This document shows, piece by piece, positions 17,681-28,003 of a stretch of DNA of 64,000 bases (its first letter is position 1; each line of letters starts with the position of its first letter). The position numbers and the translations under genes were made by a program. Location: assembly GCF_026262505.1 (NCBI RefSeq), contig NC_067203.1, forward strand, positions 5,704,001 through 5,768,000. Reading direction: 5' to 3'. The DNA comes from Trichomonas vaginalis G3 (Eukaryota; Parabasalia; Trichomonadida; Trichomonadidae). The notes below the pieces were generated by a model that worked only from the letters and a program-made list of their open reading frames with translations, was not told the origin of the DNA and made no database searches.

Positions 17681-18952
17681 ATGGCAAAATATGGTAATTT
17701 TATTTGGAGAAAAAAAATTTTAATGGTCAAAATCAAGTTTAATAATCAAGCACTAAAGCGATCAGCATACTATCAACAAATAGATCAAGCTACTATAACT
17801 ATTAATGATCAAGATTTTCAACTTAGCAGATCCTATGCAGTTGCATTATCAGATAAATTCCTTTCAAAATATATTAACAATCAACAATATAATCACTTTC
17901 AGATAAATGTCAATTTAGAATCAACTAACGCATACGATCTTTTCAAAAGCATCATTTCAAACCAACTGTCAGAATTTGATTGTGATGAAGTTGTTCTAAG
18001 AGACATCTTTCATATTGGAATATTACTACAAAGTGACGACCTAAAAAGTTTATACATAAATAACGTCATTAACAAATTACAACCAGAATTCAAAAATTCT
18101 CTTAAAATACTTGAATGTTATTTCGAGCTTGAATGTGAAGATGAGATGAATGAATGGATTGATAACGTTGCATCTCATTTTTACGAAATAGATTTTAATG
18201 AAATGAAACAATATGCTTTAAAACATGGATTTGATATTATGCAAAGGATATTAAGCAATCCACATCTCAGAATTGAATCAGAAGATTTATTAGCCAGTTT
18301 AATTATTTCCATCGCAAAAGAAAAAGAAGAATTTGCTTCATTAGTTGAATATATTCATTTAGAACATTGCACAGCACAAACTTTCAAAGAAATCTATAAT
18401 GCATCAGGAGAAAACAATTCCATTAACTTCACAAAAGCTCTTTGCGATGCTTTTGTTCGCTCAAGGATTAGTATTTATCAGAAAAAGCATCGAAACATCT
18501 ATATGAATTATTTCAATTCAGGAGATGTTAAAATGCATGTTTCTTCAACGAGTAAAGGAAAAGATGAAGATATAAATAGTTATCAAGATAATTGTATACA
18601 TCTTTCAGATCAGCAATCCAACCAATGGGTATCGTGGAAAATTATTTCTGATAAAGCAATTCAGCCAACAGAATACATTGTTAGAAGTGCACCAGCAAAT
18701 GCCAATTCAGCAAGCCTTCTGCAATCATGGGAAGTTGTAGGAACTACGATTGAAGGAAAGAAGGAAGTGTTATCAAAAGTTAATAATTCGCCTCTTTCTC
18801 CAGGAGAAATTCGTACGTATTCACTAAATACGGATAAAAAATATACTTCATTCAGATTGACTCAAACAGATTTGAATGCTGACGGATCTAACTATTTGCT
18901 TTTGGATGTGTTTGATTTCTCTGGTTATGTATTTGATTATGAAGACGATTAA
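17681..18952 (+). CDS. BTB/BACK-like protein with C-terminal discoidin-like domain
   Basis: The 423-residue protein has an N-terminal BTB-like fold (ATITINDQDFQLSRSYAVAL near residue 35) and a helical BACK-like middle. Its C-terminal part (about 270-423) resembles the F5/8 type C (discoidin-like) module common in trichomonad families: NQWVSWKIISDKAIQPTEYI, then SWEVVG and YTSFRLTQTD. It shares this layout with the protein at 62,080-63,336. BTB proteins often act as adaptors, sometimes for cullin ubiquitin ligases; the partner here is unknown. A second in-frame ATG at 17723 is an equally good start. Confidence 0.65.
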   Translation: MAKYGNFIWRKKILMVKIKFNNQALKRSAYYQQIDQATITINDQDFQLSRSYAVALSDKFLSKYINNQQYNHFQINVNLESTNAYDLFKSIISNQLSEFDCDEVVLRDIFHIGILLQSDDLKSLYINNVINKLQPEFKNSLKILECYFELECEDEMNEWIDNVASHFYEIDFNEMKQYALKHGFDIMQRILSNPHLRIESEDLLASLIISIAKEKEEFASLVEYIHLEHCTAQTFKEIYNASGENNSINFTKALCDAFVRSRISIYQKKHRNIYMNYFNSGDVKMHVSSTSKGKDEDINSYQDNCIHLSDQQSNQWVSWKIISDKAIQPTEYIVRSAPANANSASLLQSWEVVGTTIEGKKEVLSKVNNSPLSPGEIRTYSLNTDKKYTSFRLTQTDLNADGSNYLLLDVFDFSGYVFDYEDD

Positions 18953-19603
18953 ACGAAATTATATTTTAATTATTTTGCATCATTCATAATTAATGTTTAA
19001 TTCATTTAAGTGTTTATTTCTGTCCATACATTTGTGTAAATTTAAGTATATAAGACCAAAATTTAAACTCCTTTTCCTTTGTAAAGTCTCTTATTCAAAT
19101 TTTTGATAGAGTTCACTCAATATTGAGGCAGAAAAACGATAGGGAGACTTTACGTAGAGAAACGGGTTTAAATTTATGGAATAAAACTTCACTCTAATTA
19201 AGAATTCAATAAAATCGTATATAGTAAACATCATTAACTTGAATATACGTATGAAAATGACTCATGAAATTTTTAAAAATTGAATTTGTTTTGCGAAGAA
19301 TGTGCATCAGTAGCATGAAAATATTATGCAGGTTATGTATTGATGAAACTATGAGTTATTCCTACTTTTGCTTCATATTTTTGTTTTTGCATTCTCAATA
19401 AGGCGCAATGAACCAAATTTGCAGATTAGATCATTCATTATTCCTTGTTTTTACATAATGAGCATGCATAAATTCAAATACCTCCTTGAAAATCCCTATA
19501 AATGCTTCATAAATCTAATTGATTCGCTTTAAAACAAAATTTAATAGAAAATTTAATTGACATATTATATAAAAATCTCATATTTCCGAAGTATTCACGC
19601 TAA
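18953..19603. other. Host spacer with an imperfect long inverted repeat
   Basis: No gene is seen. An imperfect stem of about 32 bp lies at 19,059-19,175, with arms AAATTTAAAC...GTAAAGTCTC and GAGACTTTAC...GTTTAAATTT and a loop of about 55 bases. The rest is AT-rich without visible structure. Confidence 0.65.
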
Positions 19604-20662
19604 TTGAATTTTGTAAATAAATCTTTATCTATTTCTTTCCTTGATCAACATGTTAGCAGCCAGTATGCAGAATTCCAAGATAATGAAGTTCTTCTCAAAT
19701 ATCCATGCAGTAAAGACACAAATAAATGCAATCCATTCAAAATTGAATTCAAACCAGGTATCTACCTAATCGAACTATGGGGTGCATCTGGTGGATTCAC
19801 TGATATAAATCCCGAAAAAGGTGGATATGGCTCATATACATCAGGAGTCCTACCCATTACTAAGAAAAGTACTTTCTATATTTACCTCGGTCAACAAGGT
19901 AAATTCAACGGCCTTCCAACCTTTAATGGAGGTGGAAAAGGTACTCTAACAGTTAATGGAGAATCTTACTCAGGATCTGGTGGCGGCGCAAGTGATATGA
20001 GATATGTTTTAGGTGAATATAATGAAACTAATTCCTTGAAGTCAAGAATCATTGTTTCTGCGGGTGGTGCAGGGTCAACATTCTATATTTCTGCATTTAT
20101 TCAAGGCGGTCATGCCGGTGGAATCAATGGGTTTCCTGGCTCACAATATGTTTATATCAGCTCTTCAGGTACTCTCACTAATTCAACTGGTGCAAACAAT
20201 ATTTTAGGTGGCATATCAGGCTTGGCAGACGATAAGAATTCTAGTTCCATTATCAATGGCTCCTTTGGGATTGGTGCAAATCCTTTCGAGACGGGATATG
20301 GCTCAGGAGGTGGAGGGGGTTATTATGGAGGAGGTGCAGGGAATTCTGCTGTAAATACTGTCGGAACTGGGTCAGGAGGATCATCTTTTATATCAGGATA
20401 CAAAGGTTGTAATGCGATTTCAGAAAAATACACTCTGAGTAATCCAATTCACACAGGTAAACCTGAACATTACTCAGGCTTTGTATTTGCAAACCCTATT
20501 ATGAAAGATGGTCCTACTATTAAATATATTGGGAATGGTCAAGCCCGCATTACTGTTTTACAGAACATCTTTATTCGAGAGAAAAGTTGTAACTATTATT
20601 ATACATTGAATCACCTTTTGTTTTGTATCTTCATTATTTTTGATGTTGATTTAGTAAAATGA
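19604..20662 (+). pseudogene. Glycine-rich (ALK/LTK GRD-like) protein gene, no ATG start
   Basis: The open frame encodes a trichomonad-type glycine-rich protein. FKPGIYLIELWGASGG is the entry strand, SGSGGGASDMRYVLGEY the signature loop, then GGGGGYYGGGAG and a final GNGQARITVL strand, as in the Gly_rich ALK/LTK-like domain. The frame opens at a TTG right after a stop codon and the first in-frame ATG is deep inside the domain, so the 5' end looks lost. Its C-terminal tail (TLNHLLFCIFIIFDVD) is repeated near 25,570. Members of the family in animals bind proteins at the cell surface; the role in this organism is unknown. Confidence 0.65.
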
Positions 20663-21142
20663 TATTTCCATAAAGTTATTTCGTTGTTTTTATATCTTGA
20701 ATTTGATTCCACGTAAATATACTCTCTTTATTAATCTTTCTTTTTTACACTCATTCCCAGATTTATCGTTCTACAATTGGATGTTTCCTCAAATTATTTT
20801 CGAAAGCATTTAGATTTTAGTGATCATCTGGATACTTACTCAAATTTACGGATAACAACAAATATCCGCATATAGTTGTTGCAATTAAGTATAACATTTT
20901 CCAATCTTTTGATGGAATTATGAGTTTTTCCTCTTTTATCCTCAATATTTTTTCTTTACATTCTCATAATTTCACACATAATCAAATAGCTATCTGAAAA
21001 CTTTCATAATTTCTTATTTGTACGCATTGATCTTATTTAAATTCAAACTCCTTTAGAATTCATTCAATATACATCCTTGATCTAATTGAACCTAATTGGT
21101 AACATAAACAGAAATCTCCTATTTCCTTAGAGATAGGGTTAA
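20663..21142. other. Spacer between glycine-rich copies
   Basis: AT-rich, with no supported gene, repeat or signal. Confidence 0.6.
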
Positions 21143-22141
21143 TTGAATATTTCAAATGAATTTCTATTTATTACTCTGCAAAACCTCTCTGTTAACAGTC
21201 AGTATGCAGAATTTCAGGAGTATGCCGTTATGCTCAAATATCCTTGTAATAGAGACACCAATATATGCCATCCTTTTAGAGTAGAATTCAAACCTGGTAT
21301 ATACCTAATCGAGCTATGGGGTGCATCTGGTGGATGGACTGACAATGCGCCACAACACGGCGGGTATGGTGCATATACATCATGAATTCTCCATCTCACT
21401 AAGAAAAATATTTTCTATATCTATCTTGGCCAGCAAGGTAAGTTCAATGGATTTCCCACCTTTAATGGAGGTGGAAAAGGATCATTAGAATATGTTGATA
21501 GATCTTATTCGGGATCTGGTGGTGGTGCAAGTGATATGAGAATAATTTATGATGATTGGAATGATACTGATTCCTTGAAGTCAAGAATCATGGTTTCTGC
21601 CGGTGGTGCAGGGTCAACTACATTTTCGAGTTTTGTTCAAGGGGGGCATGGTGGTGGGATTAAAGGAATTCCTGGATCACAATATATATATGGACGATCT
21701 TCTGATTCCCTCACTAATTCAATTGGTGCAAGCAATGTTTTTGGAGGAATTTCAGGATTGCCAAGCACTAAGAATTCTAGTACTATTATCAATGGATCTT
21801 TTGGAATTGCTGCAGGCTCAATGAGTCCTTCTTATGGTTCTGGAGGCGGTGGGGGATATTATGGAGGTGGTGCAGGTAATCATGTTGGAAATACTGTCGG
21901 AACTGGGTCAGGAGGATCATCTTTTATATCAGGATACAAAGGTTGTAATGCGATTTCAGAAAAATACACTCTGAGTAATCCAATTCACACAAGTAAACCT
22001 GAACATTACTCAGGCTTTGTATTTGCAAACCCTATTATGAAAGATGGTCCTACTATTAAATATATTGGGAATGGTCAAGCCCGCATCACTGTTCTTCATC
22101 TTAGCATTTTGAACCGCGAAAGAGTCTATATTAAAAAGTGA
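21143..22141 (+). pseudogene. Second glycine-rich protein copy, one in-frame stop
   Basis: This is the tandem paralogue of 19604-20662, with the same order of motifs (YLIELWGASGG, SGSGGGASDMRIIYDDW, GGGGGYYGGGAGNH, NGQARITVL). Like the first copy it opens with TTG and no ATG. One TGA at 21,383-21,385 stands where the paralogue has GGA, and the same frame is open again to 22,141. Either this copy is dead or the stop is read through; the missing start in both copies favours decay. Its end overlaps one arm of a 60-bp inverted repeat. Confidence 0.7.
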
Positions 22142-22184
22142 CTTTTTTTTAATATGACCTCTCAAATTTTTATCACTTTTTCAT
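22125..22184. repeat. Left arm of a 3.1-kb-spaced inverted repeat
   Basis: CTATATTAAAAAGTGACTTT, AATATGACCTCTCAA and ATCACTTTTTCATC recur inverted at 25,261-25,319 with a handful of differences. The arm overlaps the last codons of the glycine-rich copy. Confidence 0.75.
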
Positions 22185-22585
22185 CAATTAATGAGCGGAG
22201 AATATTGGGATTTAGTTTCAACAATTGTAATAGTGCAGCTATAAAATATAGAATATACAGATGCATCTATATGAATTTGGTGCTGTTTTCTTATTTTTCT
22301 TAAATAGATCACAATTGATTACAAATATATCCTTAATAAATGAGCAATTGCATTCTATTATATAAAAGAGCAATCTTATTACTTTATTGTCCACTTATGC
22401 AGAGCATTACTAGACGTATTTTTTTTATGAATGAATATAGAGATTATAAAATATTGTCTGACAATAGTTTTTCAAAGGGTATTTTGCTATTTTACTTAAA
22501 TATTAAAAGATACTGTACCAATAATCTTTAAAAACAAATCATTGAAAAAAAATAATAAATAAAAAAAATATTATATAAAATAAAT

Positions 22586-23625
22586 TGCAGACCCTGGTCT
22601 ATAATGAGGCCACAGATTCGTATTTATCGATTCCAGGGCTGGATTCCTCTCCTGCCGCCAAGAACAAGACGGCAATTGAGAAAAACGGCCCTGAGATTAG
22701 GAAGCGAAGCTTTGGCCTCAGCAACAGCCAGATCCTGTATCCGTAGGTGTTTCAGGGCTGAGGAGAGAGGAGACCGTCCTTGATAATGGTGATCTCCCTC
22801 AAACTCAGCCCTGAGGATTAACCTTGCAGACTCTGGCATCAAGAAAGGCTAGAGCTTCGTATTTAATGATCCCAAGGGCCGGATTCCGCTGAGAATTGTC
22901 CGTGATGTGGAAATTCTCAGAAAACTCGGCCTCTAGGATGTATTGGAAACTTGGCCTCATAAGGCTCCAGAGCATGCATGTTCCTTTCTTTCAGCAGAGT
23001 TTTAACTTGGTCGTCCTCATGAGGGACTATCAGGTCGAAACTACACCATGAGGATTGTACTTGCAGTCATGGCCTCTGCAGAGACCAGAGCTTCGAATTT
23101 ACTGCTTCCAGGGCCGGACTTCTCTCCTGCCGCCCTAGATCAGGACGGCATTTGAGAAAGCCGGCCCTGAGAATTGTATGCGAGGCCCTGGTTCCTGTTG
23201 AGGCCAGAACCTTTGTCTATTGGTCTTTCAGGGCCGAGAGGAGAGGGATCGTCAAAAATGCGGACGATCTCCCTCAAACTCGGCCCTGAGGATTGTATTT
23301 GCAGGCTCTGGTCTCAGAAAAAGGCCAGAGCTTCCTATAAACGCTCTCTCGGGACTGGATTCCTCTCCGGCCGCCCGAATCAGGGCGGTCTTTGAGGAAA
23401 CCAGCCCCGAGGATTGCTTGCGAAGCTCTGGCATTTTCTGAGACCAGAGCTTGTGAATTTCATTCAGTGCCAAGTTCCTCTCGGATCGATCCTAATGAGG
23501 ACGACCTTCGAGGAACTTGGCACTGAGGTGATGAATTATGAACTCTGGCCTTGATGAAGGCCAGAGTTTTGATGCAATATCTTGATGGGATGAGCTTATG
23601 CTCAGTAAGCTCATCCCATCAAAAC
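22586..23625. repeat. GC-rich array of alternating constant and variable hairpins
   Basis: About eight and a half units of ~118 bp lie head to tail. Each unit has a short, fairly constant hairpin (GCTCTGG...CCAGAGC) and a longer hairpin whose arms differ strongly between units but stay complementary. Examples are CAGGGCTGAG/CTCAGCCCTG near 22,753, CAGGGCCGGA/CCGGCCCTG near 23,110, GTGCCAAGTTCC/GGAACTTGGCAC near 23,467 and GATGGGATGAGCTTA/TAAGCTCATCCCATC near 23,584. Linkers such as CTTCGTATTTA and GAGGATTGTATTTGCA are similar between units. GC content is far above the surroundings. Short open frames across it are by-products; I see no gene. Confidence 0.85.
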
Positions 23626-24057
23626 ATTCGTTTAAAAATTGAATGAAAAATTATCGTATGTATTGAAATTTTTAAATAATAAACTTGAATAAAATTATCA
23701 TATATAAAGAATAGAATAAAATAAAGCCGAAATTGAATAAAAATTTCCAAAAAAAATTGAAAATTCGGAAATTCAAACAAAAAACTACAAATTTCATAGG
23801 AAAAATAAAGAATTCAAAAATTTTGTATTTATAAAGTATCAATATTTATGATCAAAATGAGAAAGTGAGTATTATTTGAGAATTTTATGTTAAATGTGAT
23901 ATTTATAATTTATTAAAATAAAATTATTGATGAAAGGAAGTTGCATTTGCAATGTAATAGAACAAAAGCTTACAAATTTAAACTCCTTTCCAAAATAAAA
24001 TAACTATGTGATATTCTTCATGAAAGGTACGTCATTTTTCAGTTCTTCACACATAAA

Positions 24058-24084
24058 TGCAGGGTACAAGTGATGTACCCTGCA
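24058..24084. other. Perfect 11-bp-stem hairpin
   Basis: TGCAGGGTACA and TGTACCCTGCA pair perfectly around a 5-base loop. The stem extends imperfectly outward through CACATAAA/TTATATGTG. Confidence 0.8.
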
Positions 24085-24265
24085 CTTATATGTGCACAAT
24101 TGGAAAAGTATTAGTCACATTCGCATCGAAAGGAAAAGTAAGCCAATTTCCAGATCTGACTACATGGATGCAAGAGCATATAGTAACCCGCTGCAACCAT
24201 GCATTCAGTCCTGGAATTGAGAATTACACATTCACATTCAAATAAAAATATGGGAGACATGGTTA

Positions 24266-24322
24266 TATAATGTAGGTAGATGAGGACTGCCTTGAAGACA
24301 GTCCTCATCTACATACATTATA
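24266..24322. other. Near-perfect 24-bp-stem hairpin
   Basis: The arms 24,266-24,289 and 24,299-24,322 (TATAATGTAGGTAGATGAGG with its inverse) pair with a single mismatch. Together with the hairpin at 24,058 it frames a ~180-bp segment holding only a short, unconvincing open frame. Confidence 0.8.
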
Positions 24323-25260
24323 GCCTAATTTGACTTGGATGTGAATTATTCTTTTGACACCTATTAGGAAATTTATCGGTTGATTTATTTAAATAACATA
24401 AGGTCTCACTAAATTAAATAAGGAATGAATTTTTGAAATCTCCTTCAAACTTTTATAAAATAATTTTATAACGAACATTATTTGAATAACAAAATAAATA
24501 TCTAGTAATTTTGAAAAGATTTTTTTTATCAAAAGTTGTCTCAAAATTGAAAGCAATAAAAATACAATAAAGAGTTCAATAATATATTATATCAAAAATA
24601 TGGCGAAAATCCTTAATTTATTTTCAATATGATTTTATTACATTCAATTTTGAATGATACAAAAAAGTAAGATTTCTTTGAATTTTTGACTCTTAATATC
24701 ATTTATCTATCAGTTTGAATATTAATTCTATAATATGTAACCATATATTAATTTATATACGTTACTAACTCTTCTTTTCATATCAAAAACATATAATATG
24801 TTTAATTACCTTCATTATGAATCCAAATACATGTATTTCTATGTATATCATAATATATATCTAACGTCTATCATCAAATCCTATTTTTATCTATTAATCA
24901 TTTAATAATTTAATTTCATTTGCAAAATATCCGATATCTGACTATATTTACTAAACAATAATCATCAATAACACAATATAACGCATATATAATAATAAAA
25001 ATATGTGTATTCGATATATTCATTCTAATTCAAATTAGCATCTTGATCAAAACTCAATTATAGTCATTACCATTTATATATATATTCCCCTAATTATATC
25101 TAATTTAATTGTTATAGTAAACATTAATATATTGCTAAATGCTTAATATTGATTTTTATATAACTTTAATAGTATGCCCATTGCATAATATGATCATCAC
25201 AAGAATGAGTTCTGATCATATGTGCAATCCCACATTATATAGACAAATCACATAAAAAAA
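24323..25260. other. Very AT-rich spacer
   Basis: No gene, repeat or hairpin that I can support; long A/T runs only. Confidence 0.6.
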
Positions 25261-25319
25261 GATGAAAAAGTGATAATAAATTGAGAGGTCGTATTAAAAA
25301 AAGTCACTTTTTAATATAA
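25261..25319. repeat. Right arm of the 3.1-kb-spaced inverted repeat
   Basis: Reverse complement of 22,125-22,184 (GATGAAAAAGTGATAATAAA start, GTCACTTTTTAATATAAG end). Confidence 0.75.
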
Positions 25320-25538
25320 GGTCGATGAAAAATTGAGCGTTTTTAAAAAACCGCCGTTTGAGAGGAAAATTGTGAGCCCCGATGTATACTTTTTGACATT
25401 GTCAAAAACTTTGAAAGGACCAAAAAAATTTTAGTGTCAGAAAGTTTACAAATGTATACTTTCTGACAAACAGACTCTCAGAAAGTACTCAAACTGCGGT
25501 TTTTAATTTCCGCACTTTTTTTGGCGACCTTAGACTCA

Positions 25539-25640
25539 ACCGCGAAAAAAGCTGTTTCTATTATTTTTCATTGAATCACCTTTTGTTTTGTATCTTTATT
25601 ATTTTTGATGTTGATTTAGTAAAATAATATCTTCCTAATG
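25539..25640 (+). pseudogene. 3' remnant of a third glycine-rich copy
   Basis: ATTGAATCACCTTTTGTTTT, GTATCTTTATTATTTTTGATG and TTGATTTAGTAAAA repeat the 3' end of the copy at 19604-20662 (bases 20,605-20,665) almost exactly. AACCGCGAAA just upstream matches the end of the second copy. Only the tail remains. Confidence 0.6.
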
Positions 25641-25804
25641 CCATTTTATTCCTTTTTCTTCCCTGTGAAATCAAAAATACATCTCATAAAAATTAGATTG
25701 CGGATAAAGTATAGGTATATAAGCGTGATTGATGAATGAACTATTGTAATAATTATAATCTACGAAAAACTCTATTTAATATACAAAAACAAAACAAAAT
25801 AAAA

Positions 25805-27295
25805 TTAAAGAATATCCGAAACATTGAAAATCTTAGGTTGAAATGTAAGTGGAGAGTCTCTGTTGATAATTGATGTCTTTGTTCTAGCAGAATGCGGAGT
25901 TTTAACTTTGGATTTCGGAAACATTGCAGCAAAGTTCACAGAAGTTTGTCTAATCAAGAATTGTGATCTCTCTAGTGATGATAATGTATCACATTGTGTT
26001 TGAGTCATATTCAAACAAAATTCGCGGTAATTTTGAATCATATCATTAACCCAAGAATCTGGGATTGCATTTGTAAGATAAACCTTTGCCTCTGGATTGT
26101 ATTCCATAAGCTTAACAAGACATTGAGCAGAATGCATTTGTGTTGCGAAATTTCCCTTATTTCCAAGTAATCTAACAAGATTTGGCAGTAAAGTGGTCAT
26201 TAATTGGCATAATGATGGAGCTGCAGATTGTTTCTTAGTTAAAATATCAACAAAAAGCCTTAAAACAAAAGATTGTTGTAATTCAAGTGAATCTCCATCT
26301 TCTTCATTAACACCATCCTTTGAATAACTCAGGAGATCACTAAGAGCTTGTAATAAGAAGTCTCTTCTCTGAGATGAAGCGTTATCCATCAAATTAGAAA
26401 ATATTAAAATTCCATCGCTTTGAATTTCATGATTACTTGAGCGTGTTAATACTATTATTTCATATAAATGATTTTTAATATCAAACATTTCGGATAACTC
26501 AGGTAACATCGAAATTCGATAAGATCTCGCCAAAGTCATGATTGCGCGTTCATTTGATGAATAAGCAACGAAATAAGGAAGTATAGTGTTCTGTATTGAT
26601 TCGCAGAGGTTCGGAGCTGAATCTCCTGTACAAGAAATGAAAGTTACAGCTAAATTATGAAATTGATCATTATTTGTAATTGGTAATGCTTCAATAACTT
26701 TGTTAATTATCTTTTCATCAACCATTATCTGTCTTATTTCCGCTGAAACACAAATTGATGATAAGGTTGTCATGATTTGAATTTGATCTTCAGGTTCTAG
26801 TAGTTTTGATGGGAGTAAGTCAGCAATGAGTGTATGGCCACCACCGCTTACAAACTGTTCGCAGAACTTCTGACCTGATACTGCCTCGAAAAACACGCGT
26901 AACGCTCTTAACTGTAATGCAATTGAGCAGTAACTCAGGCAATTTACTTTAAAGAAGGAAAATATGTGGCAGAATACAAGGTCCGTAGAATTTCCAAACA
27001 TCCTATCAAGTGATGCAACAGAAAATCCACTTGCTTTTCGGATAAATTTTTGTAACATCAAAAATCTGTTAAAGTTTGCATTTCTATCCCATTCATTTAG
27101 CCATGATTCGTAAATTTTTTGATCTTTTTGTACTTGAACTCTTACTCTGGGAGATAATTGTGCATAATTTTGTTTTTTCGGGTCTTGTGGACTTTTAAAC
27201 TGAGACGCAAGTTGTCCTTTTATTATTGATATGCTGTAATAAGAACTTGCCATACCAGCTCCACGCAGAATATTGCTGCGCGGAGTTTTCGACAT
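25805..27295 (-). CDS. Armadillo-like helical protein, ARMH1-like
   Basis: The 496-residue protein is helical throughout. Residues about 68-160 (WLNEWDRNANFNRFLMLQKF, then a YCSIALQLRALRVFFEAVSG stretch and an FVSGGGHTLIADLL helix pair) resemble the N-terminal half of animal ARMH1, from memory of that family. Armadillo-like repeats follow to about 420, then a basic Ser/Thr-rich tail. ARMH1-type proteins tend to be found in flagellated organisms, which suits a flagellate, but function is unproven. The start MSKTPRSNILRGAGM is the first ATG after stops. A generic ARM-repeat protein is the alternative. Confidence 0.6.
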   Translation of the reverse strand: MSKTPRSNILRGAGMASSYYSISIIKGQLASQFKSPQDPKKQNYAQLSPRVRVQVQKDQKIYESWLNEWDRNANFNRFLMLQKFIRKASGFSVASLDRMFGNSTDLVFCHIFSFFKVNCLSYCSIALQLRALRVFFEAVSGQKFCEQFVSGGGHTLIADLLPSKLLEPEDQIQIMTTLSSICVSAEIRQIMVDEKIINKVIEALPITNNDQFHNLAVTFISCTGDSAPNLCESIQNTILPYFVAYSSNERAIMTLARSYRISMLPELSEMFDIKNHLYEIIVLTRSSNHEIQSDGILIFSNLMDNASSQRRDFLLQALSDLLSYSKDGVNEEDGDSLELQQSFVLRLFVDILTKKQSAAPSLCQLMTTLLPNLVRLLGNKGNFATQMHSAQCLVKLMEYNPEAKVYLTNAIPDSWVNDMIQNYREFCLNMTQTQCDTLSSLERSQFLIRQTSVNFAAMFPKSKVKTPHSARTKTSIINRDSPLTFQPKIFNVSDIL

Positions 27296-28003
27296 TTTTA
27301 ATCTTATTTTGTAACGAAGTTTGAAAAATTCTACAGCATATTGATATTATTATAAATATAGGATATCTATTCTTCGAAGATTATTTTCGCTTAATAATAT
27401 TGCGGTTTTTACTTATCATATTTCGGAGAAATGATAAAATTTTTGATTTTGGCTATAAGAATAGAAATATATACTTTTGTTGACAATTGAATACTTGCTG
27501 TTAGTTTTCCTCCACAATTATTCAGAGATTTGTTTTCCAATTACCAATTTTCAGTTTGGAGATGTTATTGGTTAGCAATGCACTTAATGCTTTTCATTCT
27601 TCAAAAAATTGAACTATATCTCATATTACAAAGTTTTCTTTTGACTCATATTAAACGCGATCAATTTGCAGACTTCAATTTAAACCGTCAATGAAAAATA
27701 ATGCTTTATTATGCTTCATATAAGAGTGAAATTGAATTAATAAGTAAAAAAAAGAACTTTTCAAGATATTGGATTGACTGCACTTAATAATGCAGTAGAA
27801 AAATTCTTACATAAAAAAATTATGGGAGAAAAGACTCAATCAAATCCCTGTGGAGCAAAAAGGTAAATAAGGGGAAAAGAAGTTGATTAGTTTTTTGCGC
27901 GAGTAATGAAATATAAACCTTTTATACTAATAATGAAATATAATATATATAAACATACAATTATAAATTAAAAAACATACAAATAAAATATAAAAAAACT
28001 AAA
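27296..28003. other. Spacer between the ARM-like and Vps15-like genes
   Basis: AT-rich. I see no gene or repeat. Both flanking genes are on the minus strand, so it should hold the promoter of the ARM-like gene and the 3' end region of the Vps15-like gene's neighbour. Confidence 0.5.

Noticed and set aside
22624-23473. Short open frames in the GC-rich region
   Set aside because: By-products of hairpin repeats with higher GC content; frames differ from unit to unit.
22586-23625. CRISPR-like array
   Set aside because: The repeats are ~118 bp with two hairpins each and the variable parts are self-complementary, unlike spacers; the genome is eukaryotic and no cas genes are present.
24057-24245. 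62-codon frame MQGTSDVPCTYMCTIG
   Set aside because: It starts inside a hairpin and lacks recognisable features or a supported promoter.
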